From contig CM043945.1 in the NCBI GenBank assembly GCA_014529385.2, forward strand, positions 95,024,112-95,088,111: a DNA stretch of 64,000 nt. Reading direction: 5' to 3'. The notes beneath the pieces are model-generated. The model was given only the letters and a program-made list of their open reading frames with translations. It ran no database searches and was not told the origin of the DNA. The position numbers and the translations under genes were made by a program. Source of the stretch: Adiantum capillus-veneris (Eukaryota > Streptophyta > Polypodiopsida > Polypodiales > Pteridaceae). Positions 26,077 through 35,251 of the stretch are shown one piece after another; position 1 is the stretch's first letter, and each line of letters opens with the position of its first letter.

Positions 26077-29000
26077 ATGGCTGACAACAACAACACAGAT
26101 GTGTTCAAGATGTTTGCTGCTGAGGACAGGTTGGATGGGGACAACTACCCTATGTGGGCTTATATGATGCAACATGTTCTTGTGTCAAAAGGTGTCTGGA
26201 ACATTGTGCAGGGCATTGATGTACGTCCTGGTTTTGAAGATGTAGGCGATTTTGAGGATGTTGCAGGTCTTGCTGCAAGGATTGCAGCTGTTAGAGTTGT
26301 TTTGCCTACGGCAGAACAAGCTCGTTGGGATGTTAAGGATGCGCAGGCTCATGCATTGATTGCGTTGTCTGTGAAGCGCACCATTATTCCTCACATCCGT
26401 TCAGCAAAATCTGCAAAACAGGCTTGGGATATTCTAGCAGGTCTTTATGCAAGCCGCAATGAGGCTAAAATTGCTTTGTTGCGTAAAGAGCTAGAGTCGA
26501 AGATTATGCATGAGGAAGATGATATGGACACTTTCCTTGCTAGTGTCAAGGATATCCATGAGCAACTCATTTCTGCAGGTGAAGTCATTTCGGACAGTTC
26601 CCTTGTGCAGACTGTTCTTCATGCCTTACCAGATTCCTACCAGACTTTTGCTAGTACTTGGAGACTCATGACCCAACGAAATCCTGAAGTTGTCAAGTTT
26701 GATGCATTATGCACATTGCTGTTGCAAGAGTCACTTTCTAGAAAAAATAGGACTAGGCAGCGTGCAATTGAACAAGCTTTTATTGCTTCTCAAAGAAAGG
26801 GTGGTAACAGTAATGCAGCCACTTCTTATGGTTCTGCTGCGAGTGGCAAAAATTCTGTTCCTAATGCTTCTGCTGGCAGCACTTCGTCTGGCAATTCTGG
26901 TGATAAGGGCAAAAAGAAGATGCGTTGCCATTATTGTAAAGCCAATGATCACTTGATCAAGTCGTGTCCTAAGTTGAAGGCCAAAGAGGCTAAGAAGAAA
27001 GAGGGTGGTTCCACTGCAAATGCTGGTTCCACTACAAATGCAACCATTGTTGAGTCTTCTGTGAAAGGAGATTGTGATGCTGATGTTGATGCAGAATGGG
27101 CTTTTAGCGCAGAGTGCACTTACAATCCTGCTGTCCATGATGCATGCTTGTCAGTTGCTGCAGATTCACATGTGTGGTATTTTGACAGTGGTGCTACAAA
27201 GCACATTACCTCACATCGTAAATTGTTTACCTCTCTCGAGTCTGTCCCTCATGGGAATTCAGTCACTTGTGCCAACAACGCCTCTTATCCAATTCAGGGA
27301 GTTGGAAAGATTGTGCTCACTGCTGCTAATGGCAGTTCCTTCACACTTGTTGATGCACTTTATGTACCTGGGATCAAGAAGAATCTCTTGTCTGTATCCG
27401 CACTTGCTAGACTTGGACTTGTAGTCAAATTTGTGGATGACAGATGTACAGTTCATGATCTCAGTTTTGGTGATGAAATTGTTGCATCTGGGCTTTTGTG
27501 CCGTGGGCTGTATAAGCTCACTTTGTATGACAAGTGTGGACAAAATTTTGCAAATGCTGTTGCAGATTCAAGGGCTATTTCAGATGCAAAACTTTGGCAT
27601 GCACGCTTTGGTCATCTGAATTTTGCCAGTTTGTTGCGTTTGCAGAAATCTGATATGGTTGCTTCTTTGCCGCCTCTTGAAGCACCTGTCAAACATGTTT
27701 GTGAAGGCTGTATTCTGGGTAAAATGCAGCGTTCTAAGTTTCCAAAGGATGGTTCAGTTAGGGCCACATGCAGGTTGCAGCTTGTGCATAGTGATGTTTG
27801 TGGGCCCATGCAAACTCCGTCCTTGGGCAATTACCTGTACTTCGTGACTTTCATTGATGATTACTCCAGGCATGCATGGGTATTTCCGCTTAAAGCGAAG
27901 TCCGAAGTTTTTATGTGCTTCAAACAATTTTTGGCTATGGCTGAAAATGTATCAAAATGTACTATGGGCACCCTCCATTCCGATCGAGGGGGGGAGTATA
28001 TGTCTCATGAATTTAATGCATTTCTGGCTAGTCGTGGGATAAAACACCAATGTACAGTGCCTTATACACCTCCGCAAAATGGTGTTGCTGAGAGGAGAAA
28101 CAGGTCACTAACGGAAATGGCACGATGTATGGTCAAAAGTCAAGCTTTGCCGCATTCTTTTTGGCTTGAGGCCATCATGTGTGCCACTTATGTACTTAAC
28201 AGGTGTCCTACGAAAGCTTTGCAGTCTATTACTCCATATGAAGCATGGCATGATAGAAAACCTTCTATTGAGCACATGCGTGTTTTTGGCTGTTTGGCAT
28301 ATGCTTTGGTGCCACAAGTGTAGCGCAAAAAAATTGGATGATAAGGCTATCAAATGTATTTTTGTTGGTTATAGTGCTGAAAGCAAAGGTTACAGGTTGT
28401 ATCATCCGCAAACAAAATGTATTCTGGTTTCACAGGATGTAGTGTTTGTGGAAGACTCTGTTCAGCCCTTGCTGTCATGTACTAGAGACAGTAATGTAAG
28501 CTCTCAGGACATTTATGACACTTTGTTGCCTCTTTTCAGTGGTGGAAATACGAATGTAAGTTCCAATGAGGCAAATGTACAGCCTATGGGGGTTTCTGAA
28601 AATGTTTTAGAACAGCCTATTACTGATGCACATGTACATGATGTACTTGATGAGGAAAGGGCTGAAAATGAGCAGGCTAGAGGTATGCCAAAATGGCTGG
28701 TGCACACTTTGCGTGACAGTAAATTGGATGCACCTTTATCTAGTCGTACTCGTTGAGGCTCTCGCCATGCATCTTATGCATCAGATTGTTATGCTTTGGC
28801 TGTGTCTAGTTTACATGATGTTGAGGAGCCTCTGTCTTTTGATGAAGCACAGAATTCAAAAAATTGGATTGCTGCCATGAAATCAGAATATGATGCACTT
28901 ATAGAGAATAACACATGGACTTTATGTGATTTGCCTGCCAGAAGGCCATTGGTACGAAGTGGGTTTACAAGTTGAAACGCAAGCCGGATGGTGAGATCGA

Positions 29001-30360
29001 TCGCCATAAGGCTCGACTTGTTGCAAAGGGTTATGCACAAAAAAAAGGCATAGATTATGAAGAGACTTTTGCTCCCACTTGTCGTATGACTACTGTGCGT
29101 TTTCTATGTGCATTGGCAGTTCATTTTGGTTGGGATGTACATCAATCAGACATTGTTACTGCTTTCTTGAATGGTGACATATTTGAGGAAGTTTATGTAA
29201 CGCAGCCTCGCGGTTTTGTCATAAAAGGACAAGAGGACAAAGTGTGCAAATGTAAGAAGGCTTTGTATGGGTTGAAGCAATCTCCTCGTGCTTGGTATGA
29301 GAAAGCTGACACTCATTTGGTTAAACGAGGCTTTCGTAACAGTCCAACAGAAAGCACATTGTATGTAAAGCGTGAGGATGATGTATTTCTCATTGTGGTT
29401 CTTTATGTTGATGATTTGCTGATCACTGGACCAAATGAGAGACATATTGCTGAATTTAAGGCTGATTTGAATGCTACTTTCAAGATGAAAGATTTGGGGC
29501 TGTTGCATCATTACTTGGGTATACAGTTTAAGCAGTGTGATGGTGGTATTGCCTTGTGTCAGAAAAGTTACATAGAGACATTGCTATGTAAGTTTGGACT
29601 TGAGGATTGCAAACCTATTGCCACTCCTATGGAAACAGGTTTGAAGTTGAGTCTACATGATGCTGGCGATCCTGCTGATGTCACTCTTTACCAAACTGCT
29701 GTTGGCTGCCTCATTTATGTATGCAACACGAGGCCAGATATTCAGTTTGCAGTCTCGCAGGTCAGCAGATTCATGCATAGCCTAGGGTCTAAGCATTGGC
29801 AGGCTGTCAAGAGGATTTTCCGCTACCTTAGTGGCACTTTACATCTTGGCTTGTTTTATCCCAAGGGGGGATCATTGCCGCCAGACTTACATGCTTTTTC
29901 GGACTCAGATTGGGCTGGTTGTTTTGACACGCGAGTGTCCACAAGTGGTTTTTGTTTCATGCTTGGCAGTTCATGTATATCATGGTTGAGCAAGAAGCAA
30001 CCTACTGTGGCCACTTCGAGTTGTGAGGCTGAGTACAGGGCAGTCTTCACAGCTACGATTGAGTGTGTATGGCTCAGACGCCTTATGGCTGACTTGGGTG
30101 TTGGACAGGACACTGCCAACACTATCTACACTGACAGTCAGAGCGCATTGGCAGTTGCGAGGAACCCAGTTTATCATGCTCGCACAAAGCACATTGAGGT
30201 GCATTACCACTATGTCAGGGAGAGGCTCTCAGCAGGAGAGATCAGCTTGGCTTATGTGCCAACACAGGACAACCTTGCAGATCTTTTCACAAAGGCATTG
30301 TCTCGTGAGAAGCTTGAAGCTTTCCGCAAAGCTTTGGGCTTACTCCCCTTTGTGGACTGA
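26077..30360 (+). pseudogene. Copia-2 Gag-Pol polyprotein, nearly intact
   Basis: The start is the ATG in ACCATGG (MADNNNTDVFKMF); the frame is open further upstream, but this start has good context and is conserved in the minus-strand copy. Domains in order: UBN2-type Gag; zinc knuckle CHYCKANDHLIKSC (26926-26967); protease with DSGA (27184); GAG-pre-integrase HHCC zinc site (about 27595-27720); integrase DDE core with HSDVCGP, HSDRGGEY and NGVAERRN; RT with YVDD (29404-29415); RNase H with SCEAEYRA and DSQSAL. The order protease-integrase-RT-RNase H defines Ty1/copia. Breaks: CAG to TAG at 28321 with a one-base insertion just after it, TCA to TGA at 28754, and a 4-base deletion near 28940 that restores the original frame. 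Confidence 0.95.
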
Positions 30361-30425
30361 TCCTGTCCTCAGGGCATGGCACTTCCCTTTACTCGTGTGC
30401 CAGCTCTCGTTCACCGCATCACTCC

Positions 30426-30433
30426 AAGGGGGA
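30426..30433 (+). promoter_or_regulatory. polypurine tract of Copia-2
   Basis: AAGGGGGA two bases before the 3' LTR. Confidence 0.8.
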
Positions 30434-30435
30434 TT

Positions 30436-30662
30436 TGTTACCATATACATGTGGTAGTGATGTGTGTGAACACATTAGGACCGTCGGGGCATTTTTTCCC
30501 TCTTTAGGAGGTTTTTTCCCCCGTGCATTGTATATACGCCCATCACTCTAGGGCTATCCATCTTTCCATTGCACACTAAGTAACATACTCTCTATTGTGT
30601 GCCTTGAGCTTCCTTCGTCTTCTCCAAGCTGTGTGTGTTTCTCTTCAACCCTAATTCCAACA
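30436..30662 (+). repeat. 3' LTR of Copia-2
   Basis: 227 bp; same termini as the 5' LTR, about 6 substitutions. Confidence 0.95.
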
Positions 30663-30667
30663 TCCAT

Positions 30668-30910
30668 GTGTTGATTTCAAGTGGGACAACCATGAACTTC
30701 AATTGGGTTGAGTTCACTGTGCGATATTTGCAGGATCTTTGAGAGAAGGGCTGCTATGCGGGTCATGTGAACAAGTGGATGATGCACAATTTCCAGCATC
30801 AAGTTTCAAAATGGGAAGATGAATCTACTAATATGTGCGAGAACAACTCGTTCCGAGTATGTATGAGCATCAAAATTGGCCAAGGCCACAACCTTGTCAG
30901 CTCACAACAT
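30668..30910 (+). pseudogene. split gene remnant, exon downstream of the Copia-2 insertion
   Basis: Continues the frame of 25275-25487 with NFNWVEFTVRYLQDL, a TGA at 30740-30742, then GHVNKWMMHNFQHQVSKWED, ending at a TAA near 30925. The continuity across the insertion supports a once-coding exon. The family is unknown. Confidence 0.45.
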
Positions 30911-31004
30911 TCACCAGAAAGCTAAAAGCCTTTCCTTTTTTGACTTAAAGGATTTGCAATGCGTGAAGCCTACTATCCTTCATTTGAAAACACAAATGTA
31001 GAAT

Positions 31005-31456
31005 GCTAAAGAGGATCTCAAAAATGCACAATAAGAGTTGGAAGCTGTAAGGGTATTGCAAGCGAGCAATGCAAAGGTCAGTCGTGCTCTCACGGCGATG
31101 AGACAGAAGCTGCGAGATGCTGGCAATGAATTGAAAAATTTATCATAGAGAAGTGATTTAAATGCAAAGCAGGAAATGGAGCTTGAGGTGAAAATAGAAA
31201 CAATTAAAAAGACACTCGATAATTTGGGGTTTCCTCACTGTGAGGACACCCCCCTTGACAGTGACATTGACATAACCTGTCATCTAGTAAGTGCCCATGA
31301 TTTTCGTACTTGCAACTTATGTTTGATACATGTGCACAGCTAACCTATGTACTTACCATGCTCTTTTTGTCTTGGTTTTGTAGATTGAGGTGGAGGTCAA
31401 GGAAGCCAAAGTGCAGGCCTGTGAAAGTCAACTGCAATTGTTGGTGCATGTGTAAT
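31005..31456 (+). pseudogene. split gene remnant, coiled-coil exons with a visible intron
   Basis: Exon 1 (to about 31287) reads as a heptad-rich, charged stretch (NAKEDLKNAQ, VSRALTAMRQKLRDAGNELK, EVKIETIKKTLDNLGF), interrupted by TAG, TAA and TAG, each explained by C-to-T change of a Gln codon. It is followed by a donor CTA/GTAAGT near 31288 and an acceptor TTTTGTAG near 31382; the next exon continues IEVEVKEAKVQACESQLQLL. Dimeric coiled coil is the likely structure. Same strand and phase logic as the neighbouring fragments, so probably the same gene. Confidence 0.45.
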
Positions 31457-31508
31457 CTAGGCTACAAGGCCCTTTTTTTCCCATTGCCATATTCACGGCG
31501 AATACAGT

Positions 31509-31702
31509 GGTGCATGAAAATGCTGGGAAGGACCAATGTACTACCTGTGGTATGCCACTCGACGAATACATGGGTGCATGAAAATGCTGGGAAGGACCAG
31601 TGTACTAGCTGTGGTATGCCACTCGAGGTACAAGAATTCATTGCAATGGTCAAGCTACCCTGTGAACATAGCTACCACCTTCTCTGCTTTGTTGCTTTGT
31701 AG
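31509..31702 (+). pseudogene. split gene remnant, RING-like zinc finger
   Basis: Reads CTSCGMPLEVQEFIAMVKLP then CEHSYHLLC, giving C-X2-C ... C-X-H-X2-H-X2-C, the core spacing of the first part of a RING-H2 finger (E3 ubiquitin ligases). The later Cys pairs are missing because of a stop at 31700-31702. A 64-bp tandem duplication (31510 and 31574) repeats the start of the domain and breaks the frame. Confidence 0.4.
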
Positions 31703-31879
31703 TCGCATGCTCCCTTGGTAACTGAATGTAGGGCTTCCACTGCCAGTAGAGGATACCAATAGAACGGTTGTTCAAGATTGCAGTGCAAGGGCATCCAATC
31801 ACACCAAGCTCTAGTATGATAATCATAAATCATAAGGTTAACTAGGTAATATGATATTCTAAGTAGCATACTGAGCATA

Positions 31880-32755
31880 GTAGTAGTATCCTACATAGAA
31901 TGTTGGGTATGGTAGTCAGCATATTGCACATACTAACTAGCATATTTGGAGTGCTAATTAAGCATGCTTGCATTTATACTAGGTATGCTAATTAGCATAT
32001 TGAGTATAGTAGTTAGCAGCTACATAGCATACTAAGTATGCTAGATAGCATATTGCACATACTAAGTAGCATATTTGGTGAGTTAACTAAGCATGCTTGC
32101 AGGAATACAAGCTATGCTAACTAGCATAATGAGCATAGTATTAGTATGTTACATAGCATAATGAGTATGCTAGCTAGCATATTGCACATACTAACTAGCA
32201 TATTTGTTGTGCTAACTAAGGCTGCTTGCAGTACTGGACATAGTAGTATGCTACATAGCATACTTGGAATGCTTGTTCGCATATTGCACATACCGACTAG
32301 CATATTTGGTGTGCTAACTAAGCATGCTTGAAGGTATATTGTGTATGCTAATTAGCACACTAATCATAGAAGTAAGATTCTACGTAGCATACTAGATATG
32401 CTAGTTAACATATTGCACATACTAGCTAGCATATTAGGTCTGCAAACTAAGCGTGCTTGGAGGTACATTGGGTATGCTAACTAGCATAGTAGTAGTATGC
32501 TACATAGCATACTAGGTACACTAGTTAGCATATTGCACATTAAAACTAGCATATTTGTGGTGTTAAGAAGGCTGCTTGCAGGTATGTTGGTTGTGCTAAC
32601 TAGCATATTGAGCATTGTAGTAGTATGGTATACTGGGTATGCTAACTAGCATACTAAATTTGCTAATTAGCATATTGAGTATATTAGTAATATGATACAT
32701 AGCATATTGGGTATGCTACATAGCATAATGCACATACTAACTAGCATATTTGGTG
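31880..32755. repeat. 129-bp AT-rich satellite, about 7 diverged copies
   Basis: The motif GCATATTGCACATACTA recurs at 31919, 32048, 32177, 32279, 32408, 32528 and 32723, mostly 129 bases apart (one 102, one 120, one 195). Each unit also has short inverted repeats of the type AGCATACTA...TAGTATGCT that could fold into hairpins. Confidence 0.85.
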
Positions 32756-32844
32756 AGTATTAAGTGTTTTGTATTGTAATAGTTGTAGCTCTCGCTATCT
32801 TTGCGACCACCATGCTTTCCACAAATGAGTAAAAAGTCATCTTG

Positions 32845-33280
32845 TGTGCCCTACGCACATTAGCAATCATTATGGTATCAGAAAATACAGACAAGTCCAT
32901 AAGGAAAATCAATGAGTCTGATATCCTCATGCGGGACCTCATTGAGCAGATCTGGGAAAATACACTGCATCTTCTCTGAAGAGAAGGCAATGCAGAATCG
33001 TGTGAAAGACATAAGCTATCCTACTTTGACTATCAACACACAACTCACACCATTTTGGGAAGTGTGTCATGGAAATTGCCGATGTACACTTGGCAGACGA
33101 GGTTTCTTGGTGACTTTGTCTCTTGTGCAACATTTGGGGGATCTTGTCATGCAAGCTAATAGATTTAGTTTGCAGCTCCATGGCTCGTGGACATTGATGT
33201 GTGATGGGGGATACTTGCATCCAGAGACTGGTGAGCAGGTGAGGTTGCCTTCTCTATGTGAAGCTTGCGCATGAAATTTA
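32845..33280 (+). pseudogene. split gene remnant, unrecognised middle exons
   Basis: A charged frame at about 32850-32980 (SIRKINESDILMRDLIEQIW) closes at a TGA; a later frame gives EIADVHLADEVSW near 33068-33108 and GSWTLMCDGGYLHPETG near 33185-33235, the last followed by a possible donor GGTGAG. Placement suggests more exons of the same gene. No domain is recognised. Confidence 0.3.
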
Positions 33281-33318
33281 GAGTTCTTCTCTTTAAGTGA
33301 TTTATTCTCTCCTTTCAT

Positions 33319-33820
33319 AGGTGATGGATCTCACTCTTGGTTTGTTTTATCATAAGAATGCTCAAAGCATTACACCTCATTATGATAGAAAGGCTGGGGA
33401 GGATGTTTATCCTGAGTGCTTTTCGGCCTCAAGAAGTGACCTCATAGAGTCTCCCCCTCGTTCATCTAACAATTAAGCAAGGATAGCTGGAGACTTGATT
33501 GGAGGGGGAGCAGAGCATACTGAAACTTTTTATAGGTAACCTTCTAGTCATCAACCTTTGTGAATCAGCTCACTCATCTTAATAGTTATATGCAAGCTCT
33601 TGTCGTAAATTTTGATTATTATGTTTGACATAGTTGGTTGCTAGAAACATTCACATATGAGGATGACCATATTATGGACATTTTTGTTGGGTGTGGTGGC
33701 TTGGGGCTTGCTTGCGCAAAGGAGATCCATCACTGTCTAATGCTAGAGGGTGATTTCTTTGTATTCTCTGAGAGTTTAGAGAAGAATGTTTGTGGTCCTC
33801 CTCCTAAGGAGAAAATGTAG
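33319..33820 (+). pseudogene. N4/N6 DNA methylase-like C-terminal exons
   Basis: Exon 33319-33534 (acceptor TTTCATAG) reads VMDLTLGLFYHKNAQ and, after a TAA likely from CAA, ARIAGDLIGGGAEHTETFY. A donor TATAG/GTAACC and acceptor GACATAG (33632) join it in phase with WLLETFTYEDDHIMDIFVGC, then GGLGLACAKEIHHCLMLEGD, stop at 33818-33820. Bacterial-type N4-cytosine/N6-adenine methylases end in a segment of the form WLl.tyt..gd.vlDpF.GsGttg.Aa...gr...giE; the order and spacing match closely, including Asp-x-Phe-x-Gly and the final acidic residue. Here Pro after Asp is Ile and GSGT is GCGG. The catalytic (D/N/S)PPY motif is not seen. The protein would transfer a methyl group to DNA bases if the family call is right. 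Confidence 0.5.
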
Positions 33821-34140
33821 TAGAATATGTTACTTCAATAGGTGAACAATTATTTTTGTGACTTGACACTATGTATTGTTTGAAATAGTATTTTTCAATG
33901 CAACAACAAGCAACATATGGAGATTGTGGGTTTTTCCCTTGTCCCCACAAGGATTTTTTCACCCACAATCATGATACGTTGATTTGGGATGATGTTTCAT
34001 ATCTCAAATCGAGGATCAATCTATATGTTGTTCAATTATGGGGAAAACGTTGTGTTTGTCATGTTATTATCTTGTTCTTGTTGTTCTTATTGGGGTTTAG
34101 GGTAATGCAAGCAAATGCCTACTCAATAATCATCATGTAT

Positions 34141-34165
34141 GTGTGTGTGTGTGTGTGTGTGTGTG
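34141..34165. repeat. (GT)12 microsatellite
   Basis: Uninterrupted GT run. Confidence 0.9.
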
Positions 34166-34198
34166 GTGGGGTCTCTCTTTATGATTTAGATTTGCACC

Positions 34199-34298
34199 TC
34201 TCTCTCTCTCTCTCATATTCTCTCTAATTTCTTATAGAATGAACAAGATAAAGACTCATTACTATACCTCATACCAAAAATTCAAAGATTTCACTTTG

Positions 34299-34335
<37 letters not shown>

Positions 34336-34435
34336 TCTCTCTAATTGGTTTATAATGCAAACAAGATAAAGACTCGTTGCTAGAGTAGACTTCAACTTAC
34401 CTCATACCAAAAATTCAAAACATTTACTTTGTACT
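34199..34435 (+). repeat. imperfect 100-130 bp tandem pair headed by CT tracts
   Basis: Each copy has a CT run, CATATTCTCTCTAATT, ACAAGATAAAGACTC and CATACCAAAAATTCAAA. The second copy starts at about 34303 and carries an extra block near 34380. Confidence 0.75.
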
Positions 34436-34577
34436 AAAATTCTTATGGGATCATAAACACATAGACAATGATGATCTTTCTCATAAATACTACATATATG
34501 ACATTGCACTATCAATATGTTAATATTGATATGGTTAGTTTTTTATCAAATCCATGTTGTATTACTATGGCCCTTAA

Positions 34578-34947
34578 TTGTGCTACAAACATGTAGAGCG
34601 TAATTTTTTTACTATGTACTTTATCCTAGTTCAAAGGCTATATACCTTAGTATGTGCAAAAGGTTACATCTATTTTTCTACCCACAAAAACTCTAACTTT
34701 GTAAAGAAAGCTCTAAATGAAAAGCTGATATATTTAATATCCTTTGAAAGGCAAATCTACTTTAGGTTCAGTGAAAAAGATATGTACATAGATGCTAAGG
34801 AGTTGGGTAGTACCATACCCATTGTACATAAGCAAGCTTTCAATAATGAGTCAATAAACAACTCTATTTTCATGTACATGATTTTTGTTAAAGATTCTCA
34901 AAATGAACCTAATGTTTTAGCAAAAGAAGATATAACCAATCAAAAGG
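34578..34947 (+). pseudogene. Gypsy-A pol, protease-RT linker fragment
   Basis: The frame ends at the copia target site; without the insert it reads ...NVLAKEDITNQK directly into ELSKFLKGFQDVF at 40134, the conserved lead-in to gypsy reverse transcriptase. The upstream part (SFERQIYFRFSEKDMY) is weakly conserved and would correspond to the region after protease. Confidence 0.5.
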
Positions 34948-35176
34948 TGTTGGAATTAGGGTTGCAGAAAAACGCACACAGCTTGGAGAAGACGAAGGAA
35001 GCTCAAGGCACACAATAGAGAGTGTATTACTTAGTGTGCAATGGAAAAGATAGATAGCCCTAGAGTGATGGACGTATATACAATGCACAGGGGGAAAAAA
35101 CCTCCTAAAGAGGGAAAAAATGCCCCGACGGTCCTAGTGTGTTCACACACATCACTACCACATGTATATGGTAACA
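34948..35176 (-). repeat. 3' LTR of Copia-3
   Basis: TGTTGGAATTAG...GGTAACA on the plus strand. The complement of the PPT (CCCCCCTA) follows at 35179-35186. Confidence 0.95.
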
Positions 35177-35251
35177 AATCCCCCCTAGAGTGATGCGGTG
35201 AACGAGAGCTGGCACATGAGTAAAGGGAAGTGCCATGCCCTGAGGACATGA

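Larger units (their letters stand above)
25488..30662 (+). mobile_element. full-length Ty1/copia retrotransposon (Copia-2)
   Basis: Identical-length LTRs of 227 bp (25488-25714, 30436-30662), PBS, gag-pol and PPT, flanked by the target duplication TCCAT (25483-25487, 30663-30667). I count about 6 differences between LTRs (about 2.6 percent), so insertion is fairly recent. The polyprotein has lesions in integrase and the linker, so the copy cannot move by itself as it stands. Confidence 0.97.
33821..34577. other. region with microsatellites, no recognised gene
   Basis: Contains a TG run (34141-34165) and an imperfect tandem pair built on CT runs. An open frame at 33898-34140 is unrecognised. 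Confidence 0.4.

Noticed and set aside
31880-32755. CRISPR-like array
   Set aside because: Units are 129 bases, diverged throughout, with no identical short repeat alternating with unique spacers, in plant DNA.
33633-33820. Bacterial contamination as source of the methylase-like exon
   Set aside because: It is joined through a GT-AG intron, lies within plant repeats and has AT-rich plant-like composition.
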